A DNA stretch of 36,001 nucleotides. It comes from Chara braunii. Its lineage: Eukaryota > Streptophyta > Charophyceae > Charales > Characeae. The position numbers were made by a program, and so were the translations under genes. The notes beneath the pieces were generated by a model that worked only from the letters and a program-made list of their open reading frames with translations, was not told the DNA's origin and did not search any database. Each line of letters starts with the position of its first letter. Within the stretch, counting starts at the first letter, position 1. Positions 1 to 10,488 of this stretch are shown one piece after another. The stretch covers positions 37,763 to 73,763 of the forward strand of contig BFEA01000334.1 of the NCBI GenBank assembly GCA_003427395.1, written 5' to 3'.

Positions 1-44
1 CCGGGGCCCGGGAACACACCCCTACATATCAACCCGGTACAAAC

Positions 45-106
45 TTGCTGAGGCCGTTACTCAGCTTGGGCTCCTGGAAACCGGGTCCAGTGTCCCTTAG
101 ACGAAT
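45..106 (-). repeat. R1 retroposon fragment
   Basis: Short fragment of the dispersed R1 family, recognised by the block reading GGAAACCGGGTCCAGTGTCC. It lies antisense to the family's poly(A)-defined strand. Nearby 'gaggccgttac' matches 'gaggccattac' in the longer copy near 3,050. A-rich sequence follows at 107-127. Fragment ends are not defined. Confidence 0.5.
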
Positions 107-1080
107 GTCCAAAAAAATAATAAAAAATTGCAAGGCAAATCTATGTCAGTACAATATCATTACTACTCAGGAGGCACCGGCATGTTTTCTAAAATAGAAA
201 CACTTTTGGCAAAAGAAGTATGGGCTATAACACCGTGGGACGGCCGTCCCACGGTAGCCTCCAACGGGTAGCGCGGTTGCCCGGCTGTGGTCCTGCAGTC
301 CCTGTGGTTAGCCGTTTTGGCTTGTGTGTGGACGTGACTGTTCCAGGGGTCCCCACGGAGGCGGGCGTGCGAGTGTCGTTGGACAACAGGAAAGGAGCGT
401 CTGATACACCGGACGGCGTGCAGACGTCTGCCAACGCCTGGGCTATGGCGGCCTCCCTCCTCCATCTACCCCTCCCAGCCGCCCACCGCAATCCGTTCAC
501 CGTCTCCATGTATCGGCACACCGCGAGGACAGCACTAGGGACCATGCTCTTCTCAGTGGTTGACAATCTCCTCGTCGCCGCCTCATCGCACCCACCGCTG
601 TCCATAGCTGGACTCCGCTGTGTAAACAAGGCACATGGCAGTCACGCGAAGCCACGTGCGCTGGCGTAATGATGGATGAGTGCCCGCGACAGGGCCACAC
701 CCACCTTGGAGAAATGCCTGGCCCGGGTCTCCCACGGGCCCAAAGGTGGCGGACACGATTTCGTCCGCCGCAACACCGGGTCGGACACTCGCATTCTCTT
801 CTCGGCCGCATTAGGTACAAACAGGGGCACCTGAAATGTAAGTGCGACAAAGTGTAGGGTTTTCGTAAGTGGTTGTGGAACGAAAAACGGGGTAAGGGAA
901 AATTAATCACATTTTCGTCGTAAGGGCGCCCTTACAAAGTGAAGGTTTTGTAGCGGTGTGGAACGAGGCCCATAGAAAGTCGAAGGGGACTCAAGGGAAT
1001 TCAAGGGGAGGAAGAGGTGAATAACTGCAACCACAGAATATGCGAAGGAGAAGACATAAGCCGGATTTTCCAGAAAGGCA
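107..1080. other. No recognisable gene
   Basis: This stretch is moderately GC-rich and contains several overlapping ORFs on both strands of 60-150 codons. None has motif content or similarity I recognise, and forward and reverse ORFs cover the same bases, which is what GC-rich noncoding DNA gives. I see no RNA gene or clear repeat here. Confidence 0.5.
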
Positions 1081-1500
1081 CAAGGTCGAGTGTAGGACAC
1101 TCCCGACAGTGCCGACACCACTCAAGGCATGGGTGACCCTGTGTCACTATTCCTGCTCTTGGAGAACAGACACTCTTGGAAGGTGAATCACCACTGTGTC
1201 TCCCAACGCGGTTTTGCTGGGAAATGTTTTACCCTTTTGCGCCTGGGAAACGTTCCCACCGCCACTAGTGAGTCTCCCACTCCCGCTAATGGCGCGGCTG
1301 CCCATTGGTCTTCAGGGTTTTGCATACCCAGCTGAAGTCTCGTTTCTTCATCATGTTGATTCCCCGGATTCTGCCGATAGTACGTGAGTGCTGAAGATGT
1401 GAGCAGGAGTTCCCAGGATGACCACAGGTCGAGCGTGGAACACTCCCCACGCCACTCAAGGCATGGGTGACCCTGCATCACTGTATACTGTGCTTGAAGA
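1081..1500. repeat. Diverged direct repeat pair
   Basis: Two copies of a ~80-bp block lie at about 1,081-1,165 and 1,424-1,500. They share 'aggtcgag.gt.g.acactccc' and 'actcaaggcatgggtgaccc', followed by 'tcact' and a 'cttgga/cttgaa' end. The offset is about 340 bp. This looks like an old tandem duplication or two copies of one short element. No coding function is visible. Confidence 0.6.
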
Positions 1501-2930
1501 GCTACCACTTTCAGAAAATACACTTCCATGTGTCCCGGTAGGCAGAATGTCAAACCCTTCCTAATATCGAAACACAAGTACCCAGTCTCAAATACCTAGA
1601 ACAGCACTCGACAAGATTACGAGAGTCTCTAAATTGCAACTGCGTCCGATACAGCGCAGCAGGCACAAATCCCTAGCGCATCTAAAAATGTCGACAAAAC
1701 CGGCACAATTCCTCCCACAGTGCCATAAATAACCTACAAACGAAGGCCCTACGAATCGTACTAGCAGAACTAGTACCAAATGCCCAGAACCAAAGACCTA
1801 ACCAGCACTGCTAGCAAAGCAAGAACCTAGTGCCAAGAACCACATCAGAAGAAGAAAAGTGGGAAATCTACGCGAAGTGACTCTCAGCAAAGAAATCTCA
1901 ATCCAACCACTAGCGCCGGGACTACTACTAACCGTCTCAACAACCACCTCAAGAAACACACAACCGCTCAGGGAGAGACGAGAAGCAGTGCCGTGGCGCT
2001 AAGTGTACTCCGTGATTGACTATCTGCATACTTAGCTCCCACTCAAAATATGTAAAGTCTAAAAGCAGCCTACTATGTAACCATTCACAGGTACTGTAGC
2101 CAAAAAGAATCAAATAAGGTGAGAAAAGGAAAGGATCACAAACAGAACATGAAGTAAATGCACATAGGATGTAAAAGAAGGCGGACTGGCAGTTTCATTC
2201 GAGTACCTCAGCATCTTGAGGCAATCACTCGACTAGATGCGCGAGCAAATGACCGGCTGAATTACCGAAACTAACCTAAACTGTGCCGACCTACAAACAA
2301 GATGTGCAGAAGAAGACTTACAAAATTACTACGTTAAAAACATATCTGGATACATCACAGCGTCATTCCTGCTAGTGCCGTGACGCAAGGCGATAGGTCA
2401 ATCGAGACTTGCTGAAGCCCTTGGACATGCTGCAGCGCTGCCACTGCAGCCGCACACACTCCCACTGCGTCCAGATGCGCCGCTCCGCCTTTCATGCTTT
2501 TCCTAGGGATCGAGGCAGTCGAGATAGCGTGTCATGAGAGTACAGCGCTCAGCCTTTGGATGGTGAGAGAGGAGCCCCCCCTTTCCAGCAAAAGGCTTGA
2601 GGGGAGGACGGCCCCTCTGGTATCGAGATCCTGTCAGGTACGACGGTTGGTATGGAGGTCAGGTGCGGAGCTGCCAAGATGCCTTGGCGTATGAGTGCAA
2701 GGCACTCCCTACCCACCCAAGGGCTAGGCTACGCCAGGACACTGTCGCCATAGCTCTCATGCAGCTATGGTGCCTGGTAGGGTAGGCGCCTCATGGAAAG
2801 GATCAGGGTCCACATGCCCCGATGTTGCGTCCTACTCAACCACCGCCGACGACCAGGCGCCGCCACCGCCGCTATCGCCGCTTCGTTAGCGCACGTTTTC
2901 GTGCGCTCCCCCCCCCGAACCCGCAAACTG
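1501..2930. other. No recognisable gene
   Basis: From 1,501 to about 2,400 the sequence is A/C-rich and stop-dense on the plus strand. From 2,480 to 2,930 it is more GC-rich with short ORFs (about 60-97 codons) that overlap on both strands. I recognise no protein motif, RNA gene or dispersed repeat. Confidence 0.5.
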
Positions 2931-2937
2931 AACAATT

Positions 2938-3460
2938 TTTTTTTAAAGACATGCTCCAATCTATTCGTGGGGAGCAGCACGTGCTGGGAATCAGGCCCAA
3001 CGTCCCATATGAAGACATGTAAAAACAATTTATGAACAAGTTGAGGTACTGAGGCCATTACCCGGTTTCGGCTTAAGAGTGTCCTTCAAGATCATGAACA
3101 AACTACAGAATATCGGGATAGATGATGAGAAAATTACGAATCATTTTTTACGATCGCTAAACACCTCCTGAAATCCACCGCAATTCTCCGAACACTCAAG
3201 TATCTAAGGGATTTCCAACAGATCATAACAAAGCTCACCAAAACTGACTTATTCTTTGACAAACTCATCAAGGTCTCCCGCCCCCTATCCGCTAGGTTAC
3301 AGAGCAACGCGGCTCACTCCAGCTCCAACAAGTGTCGTCCTGTGTCAGCAACCCCCAGCATAGCATCCCCAGATCTCTCTACAAGGCCTCATGCCCTCAC
3401 CTTCGGCAAGTCACAGGGCATCACCTCGGCTCCGGCCAGCGTCGTTCTGGCATCGAACAA
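2938..3460 (-). mobile_element. R1 retroposon, long copy A
   Basis: R1 copy read from the minus strand. Its A-tail is the T-run near 2,938-2,944, followed on the plus strand by 'gctccaatctattcgtgggg', an 'agcagcacgtgctg' block and 'cccaacgtcccatatgaa'. The copy continues through 'gaggccattacccggtttcgg'. A second block at about 3,369-3,456 ('ctctacaaggcctc' through 'ctccggccagcgtcgttctggcatcg') recurs at 15,592-15,679, so both copies seem to extend 500 bp or more. No ORF is visible, so this fits a non-autonomous, LINE-mobilised retroposon. Confidence 0.65.
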
Positions 3461-3654
3461 CCACGAATCCTGAATATAACAGTCTAATTCCAGTGCAGCT
3501 TCGTACAAACCACCAGCAGTCCCTCAAAGTCTTGAGAGATTTTTCAAACTACCAGGAATAACAAGGGTGCTTGTTTTGAAAATTCCAGAAAGAATCAGAA
3601 AGAGTCCCAACCAAATATAAGCCAAGGATATAGAAATTTCCGCCTTTCCCCTCA

Positions 3655-4345
3655 TCCCCTTGCCCGACCACTGCCTCCACGGAAAAGGACCGCCCCTGAT
3701 CACGAACACTCCTCATCGGCCCCAACTTGGGACAGACCCATTTCCCCCCCCTACTCCCACAAAGGCATCCAGTTCCTACTCAAAGTATGCAACCCCTTGC
3801 CCTTATCTGCCACCGCTGGGATATGATGTTGACCCATACATCTCCCCCAGCCCCAGAATAGAGCATCCCCCAAAATTTGCGCTGTCTCCCTTCAGGGCAA
3901 TCACCTCCCTCCTTGTGAAGCCCCTGCAGATCAGAGCTTTCCCCCTTAAAACCAACCTACCCCCCCACTAGAAGTAATTCGTATACGCTTGAAAGGAGAA
4001 TCAAAATTTCAGACGTTGCTATGGATTATTTCTTCCCCCTCCCCTCCATCTCCCCCTGTCCGTCCGCTGCTTCCACCAAAAAGGACTGCCCTAATCACAA
4101 GCTCTCCTTATCGGCTCCAACTTGGGACATACCGGCTTCCTCCCCTACTTCCACTAAGGCATCCAGTTTCACCCAAAGTATGCCTCAGCCGACCCCTCAC
4201 CCCAATCTGCCGCCGCTGGGATAGGATGCCAGCCCATACATCTCTCCCAGCCCCAGAATAGGGCATCCCCCAAAAATCTGCCCCCACTCCCTCCAGGGCA
4301 TTACGCCCCCCACCTTGTGAAGCCCATGCGGAGTAAAGTTTTCCT
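3655..4345. repeat. Diverged ~395-bp tandem duplication
   Basis: Two C-rich copies lie at about 3,655-3,965 and 4,050-4,345. Shared landmarks keep an offset of 395-400 bp: 'ccaacttggga' at 3,722 and 4,117, and 'cagccccagaatag' at 3,848 and 4,248. Both copies have open frames of about 100 and 90 codons, rich in Pro, Ser and Thr. Their reading frames are not consistently maintained between copies, so I treat them as noncoding. Confidence 0.65.
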
Positions 4346-4427
4346 CCGGGGAATCAGAAATTAATAGTCGATAAAAGAAAAACGAGCGTCAGGAGTTTTA
4401 GGAAATTATGATGGAGAAAGGTAGATG

Positions 4428-4700
4428 ATTTTTTTTTTTTTTTTTTGATTTGCTGATGACGATGATGGTGATGACCAACTCACCTGCTGATGTGAAAGGC
4501 AAACAAGGCCCTGAAAAGCAGCATCTAATGATGACAAAATGATGATGATGATAGTAATGATGAAAATGAAGACAAAATGATGATGCTGATCATATTGAAG
4601 AGCAGTACCAATAGCGCCCTATGATTACAAATTGATGATGATGAGAATGATGATGATGATGATGATGTCGATGATGACGATGATGATGATGATGATTGCC
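4428..4700. repeat. Poly(T) tract and GAT trinucleotide microsatellite
   Basis: A T-run at about 4,429-4,446 is followed by imperfect GAT/ATG repeats, densest at 4,630-4,696. The poly-Ser ORF on the minus strand here is only a translation of this microsatellite. Confidence 0.85.
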
Positions 4701-4787
4701 TCAGGGTCACATCGAAATTCTTTACCAAATTTAAAATTATAAAAACAAAAGTCAAGAAGTGACAAAAACAATTTATTTATTTATTTT

Positions 4788-4948
4788 TGCCTGGCCGGGC
4801 AAGTGGTCCCGGGCCACACTGGTAGCCTAGGTTTTTTAGTTTTTTTTTCGTTTTTTTTTTTTTTTTTTTTTTTGGGGACCTCTGCTGGCCTTGCACGGCC
4901 GGGCCACCCGGGAAAACAGGGTAACCCGGGCGGCCCGATTGGTAGCCT
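4788..4948 (-). repeat. GC-rich retroposon (R7), copies 1 and 2
   Basis: Two related blocks flank a T-run at about 4,849-4,874: 'tgcctggccgggcaag...ggtagcctagg' (4,788-4,831) and 'ccttgcacggccgggcc...attggtagcctat' (4,891-4,948). A third copy sits at 5,280-5,342, also with a T-run on its left. The constant T-run position suggests an A-tailed retroposon on the minus strand. The body is rich in CCCGGG palindromes. Confidence 0.5.
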
Positions 4949-4969
4949 ATATATATATATATATATATA

Positions 4970-5006
<37 letters not shown>

Positions 5007-5102
5007 GGTGAAACTCCGACGAAACAGTTTATCACAGCCCCTCATTTGTTGTCCTCTTCTCTCTCTCTGCCTACGGTTTACCAGGCAGTTCTGTTTGTGA
5101 CG

Positions 5103-5131
<29 letters not shown>
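4946..5131. repeat. (AT)n microsatellites flanking R6 repeat
   Basis: Two AT dinucleotide tracts (about 4,946-5,002 and 5,103-5,131) flank a ~75-bp unique block at 5,029-5,100. That block recurs in inverse orientation at 21,726-21,805, where it is again surrounded by AT/ATAT-rich sequence. This suggests a short mobile unit (R6) with AT-rich ends. Confidence 0.6.
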
Positions 5132-5133
<2 letters not shown>

Positions 5134-5230
5134 AGTTTTTTTATTTTTATTTTAAAGTTGGTAGAATTTTGATGTGACGCTGAGGCAAACGTTGTTCCGT
5201 TTATTTTCTGCATAACATACTTTGCTTTCA

Positions 5231-5342
5231 GTTTTTTTTTTTTTTTTTTTTTAATTGCTTGCTGTGACTGTCTTTGGTCCTTGCACGGCCGGGCCGCCCG
5301 GGCAAACAAGGTGACCCGGGCGGGCCAGTTTGGTACCATGTC
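5231..5342 (-). repeat. GC-rich retroposon (R7), copy 3
   Basis: A T-run (about 5,231-5,252) is followed by 'ccttgcacggccgggccgcc', a CCCGGGC block and 'cagtttggtaccatg'. It matches the copy at 4,891-4,948. It is read as a minus-strand retroposon with an A-tail. Confidence 0.5.
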
Positions 5343-5399
5343 GGACTTGGTATCATGTCTTGCGTAACCACATTTTGGACTCCCCCCCCCGCAACTTAG

Positions 5400-5935
5400 A
5401 TATAATTCATTTTGACCGTGAAATATCCAAAAAAGTCTAAAAATTCATTATGCCATGTGCCGGTGAAGGGAAAATGCCATCTCCTTAGAAAAGTCTAAAA
5501 ATTCATTCTGCCATCTCCTTAGAAAAAAATCCAAAAAAGTCTAAAAATTCATTTTGACCGTGAAATAATTGCCGCGACATTTTTTCCACTCTGCCATGTG
5601 CCGGCCAAGGGAAAATGTATTGCGACTTCAATATTTTTTAAACTTTTTTCACATTCTAAAGAATGCGCGAAAAAATATGAAAATTGCAGGGGCCACTGAT
5701 TTCGTTTTGATCTTTTCAGTAAAAACATTTTCAAAAAAAATTATTTCAGCTGTGAAATAATCCCCAAGCGAATTCGGCACTTTTTCCATTTTGCCACAAC
5801 GTCATGTGCCGGCCAACAGAAAAGTACTACATCTTCCGTGATTTTTTTGCTCAAAAGAATATAAGAAAAAATATGAAAATTTTCGAGTCCATAGATTTCA
5901 GTGTGATATTTCTAGGGGTGAAAAAATATATATAT
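5400..5935. repeat. Diverged A/T-rich satellite
   Basis: Recurring words are 'tgccatgtgccggcca' (near 5,451, 5,589 and 5,800), 'gtctaaaaattcatt' (three times in 5,430-5,555), 'accgtgaaat' and 'gaaaaaatatgaaaatt'. The spacing of the GTGCCGG landmark is about 138 and then about 215 bp, so one unit is shortened. It looks like a decayed tandem satellite. No coding potential. Confidence 0.55.
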
Positions 5936-6239
5936 ATCGTTTTGGCTGCAAAATGCATCTAGTCAGCAATTCGACACATTTTCCATTTCTGCCATTCAAC
6001 CGGTTTTCCACTCTGCAAGGTACACAGACACATCCTGACGTGCCAGCTGCCTGACACAGGATACACCTCAAAAAAATATGGTCCCCAAAATCACACAGGG
6101 ACCCAGTCCACCTCAACGGTTATCTTTGGGTTTCTCAAATTTGTGCATGAGTTCAAACCCCCGCTACAACAGTTACCAGCAAGCTTCAAAATATTAATTC
6201 ATCATGTGTGTTTGGGTGGGCGGGTGAGCTGGCAGGCGT
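5936..6239. other. No recognisable feature
   Basis: Mixed-composition sequence without a convincing ORF, RNA gene or dispersed repeat that I recognise. Confidence 0.5.
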
Positions 6240-6580
6240 GGGTGGGCAGGAAAACAGAAAGGGGCAACTTAAAACAAAAAAAAGAAAAGGCAGACCACAA
6301 AATGACAGCCGCCCACTATCAAGCAGTTCCCCTTGGAAGATATTTGTCACAGTCGACGCTTCGCACATGCCGGTCCATGTAATCACCCTCACCACATTAA
6401 CCAGCGCACTTGGGTGGGCAGGAAAACAAAAAGGGGCAACTTAAAACAAAAAAAGAAAAGGCAGACCGCAAAATGACAGCCACCCACTATCAAGCAGTTC
6501 CCCTTGCAAGATATTTGCTGCAGTGCTCCGCACACACCGGTCCACGTAACCACCCTCACCACATTAACCAGCACACTGTG
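6240..6580. repeat. 172-bp tandem duplication
   Basis: Two copies start at 6,240 and 6,412, each beginning 'gggtgggcaggaaaac' and ending 'accctcaccacattaaccagc'. Divergence is a few substitutions and indels. ORFs on both strands follow the repeat and differ in frame between copies, so this is treated as noncoding. Confidence 0.85.
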
Positions 6581-7339
6581 AACAAACCAGTGGAAAACTG
6601 GTTCTGCCGGCACCCCGCCCGTGGATCAGCCACATCCGATGTCCCGCGCACATTTTCACGGTGGTGGAGACGGGAGCGCCTCCAGAGGCAGGGCCTTGTA
6701 GCTATGCTGGCTTGCACTTGCATGTGGTGGCTGCGCCCCGGGAGTGCCAACATTTTTGATATTCGTGAATAGCGAGGGACTTCTTCTCCATCGCTGCTTT
6801 GTCCGAGTGTCGTGTGTGTGTGAATACTCAGTTGTGTGCATGGTGTTGGTTGTAAGTGTGTATAGATGCTGAATGGGTGGTTGAGAACTAAGTGGTTGTC
6901 CTTGTTATGCTTGCGTGCTTGGGTGCGCAATGGGGTTAATTGGGTCTCGGGCGTCTGCATGAGTGTATGAGTGTGCTGATGCCCTTTTTCCCCAGCTAAC
7001 TGCCAATCCCCGCGCTCAGTGCGCGTGCAAGATCATCGATCACCTTTTTCCTTCCCTTTCTCCTTACGCGCAAGCCCCACGTGTCACTCTCCTCGCTCAC
7101 CTGGTGCGTACGCTCGGGCGACCAGTGACATCGGGTGCGACATCTGAAGTTGTGCCACCCGATCTCTCTGCCTCCCGCCCATCGCTGCTTTATTCAAGGT
7201 GGCAGTTTTGATTGGAGTCGCCACGCATTGATTAGCTTGCATTTTGATTGGAGGTCGGGTCTGTGTGGAACAAGCGGAGAACTCAGAACTGTATGGAGTC
7301 GAGGTTTGCCAACTTGAGTGTGCGCGCACATGACTGCCC
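6581..7339. other. No confident gene
   Basis: ORFs of 60-130 codons occur on both strands over the same bases. The plus-strand frame ending at 6,772 carries a Trp/Arg-rich stretch, but it begins inside the tandem duplication and matches no family I know. TG-rich sequence occurs at 6,800-6,970. Confidence 0.4.
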
Positions 7340-7840
7340 GTGCTCGAACCTTGCATCCATCCGCTATACCAACCTTCCCCCTTTCTCCCGATCGCAGACA
7401 AAGACACGGATGTATGGAGAGCGCTACTGCGGACCGATCGGGTTCAGTTCTACAACCCATCTAAGGAGTGCCATATAGGGGGAGTTCGGTTTGTATTGGT
7501 TGATCGGTTTTCTTCCCCCTCGTTGACCCTGCCATACACCAATCTGACAGTGCTTCTATGGTTTCCGTCGCACGCCACGTGGAAACCTCAGTTTAACTGT
7601 CGTTGGTGCCGGTTAGGGAGCTCGTATTCCTGGCAGAGGTTGGTGTGGGGGTAGGAAGGGTCCGTCCGGTTCTGGGATCTCTCCCGCCACGCGCGAGCTC
7701 TTCCCACGAACTTCAGGGTCCTAGTACCTCCGCTCCCACCACCGTCAGATGACGAGGACTTCGGTCGGACACTGTTGACCCGATTCGGACCGCGTAGGGC
7801 GTCCCTTTTCTCCTTGGCCCCCACGAAAAGGGTGGCGTGA
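7340..7840 (+). pseudogene. Unidentified protein-like reading frame with one TAG
   Basis: One plus-strand frame stays open over about 500 bp except for a single TAG at 7,652-7,654, ending at TGA 7,838-7,840. Its composition is more protein-like than its neighbours. It has hydrophobic/aromatic stretches (VRFVLVDRFSSPSLTLPYT, LTVLLWFPSHATW), a FWDLSRHARALPTNFRVLVP stretch after the TAG, then a Pro-rich and acidic part (PPLPPPSDDEDF) and a basic tail. There is no ATG at its start; the frame opens with GTG. It could be the decayed end of a transposon or host gene, or chance. I do not recognise the family and assign no function. Confidence 0.3.
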
Positions 7841-8565
7841 GCCTGATGTAGATTAGGCGCTAGTTTCATTTTTTCCTCGGAGTTTTTGCATTTAATTCCC
7901 AGGCAGGATTGAATTTTGTGCATTTGTCCTTAAGTCCAGAGGCAGGGTTTTGCAGATGTCGTGCCTCTCTCTGTCATCTGAATTCTGCAATTTTGAGATT
8001 GTCCCTGTTGGTCGGTGTTTCCCAAAGGACCCTCGGATCTGAGGCGAGAACCCCAGTTTTGTACAGGTGGTTCAATCCCCCGCCCAAAATCCTCGGCCAT
8101 GCCCCACGTACTCTGATTGGCGATTCCACGAGTACGGGACGCTGCGGGGGGCGTGAGGTTGCGTATCACAAGCCCTTCTCCCTTCCTAAAACTTCCCCAC
8201 TCTAAGCAGCAAATGACCTCCCAAGAGCTGTGTGAAAAAAATTCTCAAAACACAATTATTATACAGCTAGAGAAAAACATTGCCTGCAGATGAGCAGCGT
8301 GGCACAAGGATGCTACGAGTCTCTGCCCGGCCGCTGTGGTAGCTGTACCGTCGTCATGATGATCAGGGGCCATCTGCTCGGGTATGGTAATGCTCGGCGT
8401 GCTGTGTTATATAACCACTTCCTCTGTAACATCGCACCGAGCATTGGGACCTAGAAGACCCAGACAGGTCACTGACACCTAAGGCCATCACATAATGCAC
8501 ATACTAGTAAGGGGCCTCATCACACCACTTTCAAATTTGTGCAATTTGGGCATTCGCAGCTTCCC
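7841..8565. other. No recognisable gene
   Basis: Short ORFs on both strands without recognisable motifs. No repeat of this stretch was noticed elsewhere in the window. Confidence 0.45.
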
Positions 8566-8625
8566 ACGTATAGATTGGAGCAATTGTCCCAAAAAAGGAA
8601 GAAAGAAAGAAAGAAAGAGAGTGGA
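8566..8625 (+). mobile_element. R1 retroposon 3' end
   Basis: Reads 'cccacgtatagattggagca', then 'attgtccc', then an A-rich GAAA tail. This is the reverse complement of the R1 ends at 2,940, 15,190 and 17,150, which read 'gctccaatctattcgtgggg' next to a T-run. The copy is therefore on the plus strand and confirms the family's 3' end and A-tail. Confidence 0.6.
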
Positions 8626-9350
8626 GTCATCACCACACGTGCTGTTGAATCCCTTCCGGAAAAAAAATAATACGGGAGTTTGTCAGAAAGAGGCGTTTGA
8701 GAGTACTCTTTGAATTGTATTGAGGTGCCCACCTGCAACCCACCGACTCACGATAGACCTCTTGGGCTCCTCCAAATTTGACCCAAATATTGGGAGTGGA
8801 TCGGGATCGTGGCCAGGGGGGCAGCGCCTTATCGAGGCTCCCACGAGGGTTGCGCGACACTAAGTCTGTCTGTCTGTTCCGTCACACTGTACTTTGGAAG
8901 ACAAGGCAAGCAATTTGCCAATGTCCAGGAGTGAGATGTCCGAGAGTACAAAGCAGCAAAGGGAATCTCGAATCGAAACGTTCGATAGTAACCTCAATAA
9001 TTTTCTTTTCAGATTCGGGAGTGGTGTGGCGAGCCCCAAGTCCCAAGGGTGTACTCACAGCTGTACTGCCCTCAGGCTGAACGTGTAGAATTTGATGACA
9101 ATTATTACCAGATTTACCTCTTGAGTCTTAACTGATTGATCATATTCACTTAGGGTTTTGAATGAGACCTGGGATGTGCTCCACTTCTTTGCCCTGCTAT
9201 AATTCCCCCCATAAATTTTGCTTTGTAGGGTTTCATCATTGAAAGGTCACTATAGTAGGGCGGAATTTGATTGTCCATAGGGGCTGAGTTAATCCTTCCT
9301 TTCTGGGGAAGCAATGAATGCTCAGCACTCAATCTTCATTCTAGTTGTAC
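8626..9350. other. No recognisable gene
   Basis: Includes ORFs of 60-100 codons overlapping on both strands. No known domain, RNA or dispersed repeat is recognised. Confidence 0.4.
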
Positions 9351-9352
9351 AG

Positions 9353-9468
9353 GGAAGCTGTCTCTATGGGAGCAGTGGCCGAGGCTCTTCCAGCCCTATT
9401 GGGAAGAGGCGTGTGTCTGCATTGTATTCAAGTTGCTAATATGAGCCTTGGGCACTGGGCCCCTGCGT

Positions 9469-9500
<32 letters not shown>
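9353..9500 (+). mobile_element. R2 SINE-like retroposon with poly(A)
   Basis: A ~120-bp body containing 'gggagcagtggccgaggctc', 'ttccagcc', 'gggaagaggcgtgt' and 'atatgagccttgggcactgg', followed by an A-run of about 30. A second copy lies on the minus strand at 22,282-22,433 with its own T-run. Precise A-tailing on both copies fits LINE-mediated retroposition. 'agtggccgaggc' resembles the start of a tRNA-type A box, but no B box is obvious, so a tRNA origin is unproven. Confidence 0.65.
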
Positions 9501-9503
<3 letters not shown>

Positions 9504-9530
9504 TCTCATCGCACAGTACTTACGGTAAGG

Positions 9531-9646
9531 CAAGGACCCCACAGGGCCGCGGAAAGGGAAAACTTCGCAGCAAAACCGTTTCCAGGACCCCACAGCCTGC
9601 CGCAAATGTCCTGGAAAAGGCGAAATTTCTTCCACAAACACTTTTC
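9531..9646. repeat. R4 repeat, copy 1
   Basis: Contains 'aaggaccccacagggccgcg', 'gggaaaacttcgc', 'aaaaccgtttccaggacccc', 'acagcctgccgcaaatgtcc' and 'aggcgaaatttcttcc'. Related copies are at 20,806-20,960 and 22,160-22,280. The copies at 9.5 and 22.2 kb are each adjacent to an R2 retroposon. Confidence 0.65.
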
Positions 9647-9648
9647 CA

Positions 9649-9814
9649 GGGGCCAGGTCCCACTAGCAGCGTTGAGCTACCTCAACGCCTGAATCTGGAC
9701 GCTTTTGCAGAGATGTGCAGAAATGGTGTTGAGTTTCCTGGACTGCACGTCTCCACAAACACGTCCAGATTCATGCGTTGAGGTAGCTCAATGCTGCGAG
9801 TGGGACTTGGCCCC
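9649..9814. mobile_element. H hairpin MITE-like element, copy H1
   Basis: A 166-bp foldback that starts 'ggggccaggtcccactagca' and ends with the near-complement 'gagtgggacttggcccc'. The arms pair over about 70 bp, including 'gttgagctacctcaacgc' and 'tgaatctggacg'. It is non-coding and related to H2, H3 and H4. No target-site duplication is certain. It could be a MITE or a foldback small-RNA source. Confidence 0.75.
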
Positions 9815-9883
9815 AGGACCCCACCGGGCCCCTACCCTGCAGTGAAAAGGAAGGTTGGTTTTCAATTCTTTTTGTGTGATTTT

Positions 9884-10488
9884 TTTTTTGTGTCCGTTTG
9901 GTTGGCGTGGTTTGTCCGTGGTCCGTTTGGTGTGCGACATGGCAGGCACCAGCAGGGCTGTAGGAAAGTTGGCCGTTTCGGATTGTGCGAGTAGAAAGCG
10001 GACAAGTTTCGGTCCCTCACGACCACCCGCCCAACAAAACGCGCCGCTACACCCGTCAAACCTCCACTGATTGCGGTTCTGTGGGGTCCCCGTTTTCTTT
10101 TACGGGCCGACGGGAGCGGACCCAGCTTTTTCGCTACTTTTACGGATTCTTGTTCTGTAAGTAGTGTGGGATGAGACCCTTAGACTCTCATCCCACACTA
10201 CGTACGGAACAAGAATCTGTAACAATAATGAAAAAGCTGGCCCCGCTCCGGACGACCCGTGAAAGAAAACGGGAACCCCACTCTGCCGGCCTGGGCGGAG
10301 GTTTGACGTGGGTAGCGGCGCTTGTTGGGCGGGTGGTCGTGAGGGACCGAAAATTGTCCGCTCCAAAAGGGCCAACTTTACTACAGCCCCGCTGCTTCCT
10401 GCCATGTCGCATACCAAACGGACCACGGACAAACCACCCCAACCAAACGGGCCATGGACAAAGTTTAACCACCCCAACCAAATGGACA

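Noticed and set aside
225-629. Overlapping GC-rich ORFs of 134-149 codons on both strands
   Set aside because: Mutually overlapping, without motifs; expected by chance in stop-poor GC-rich DNA.
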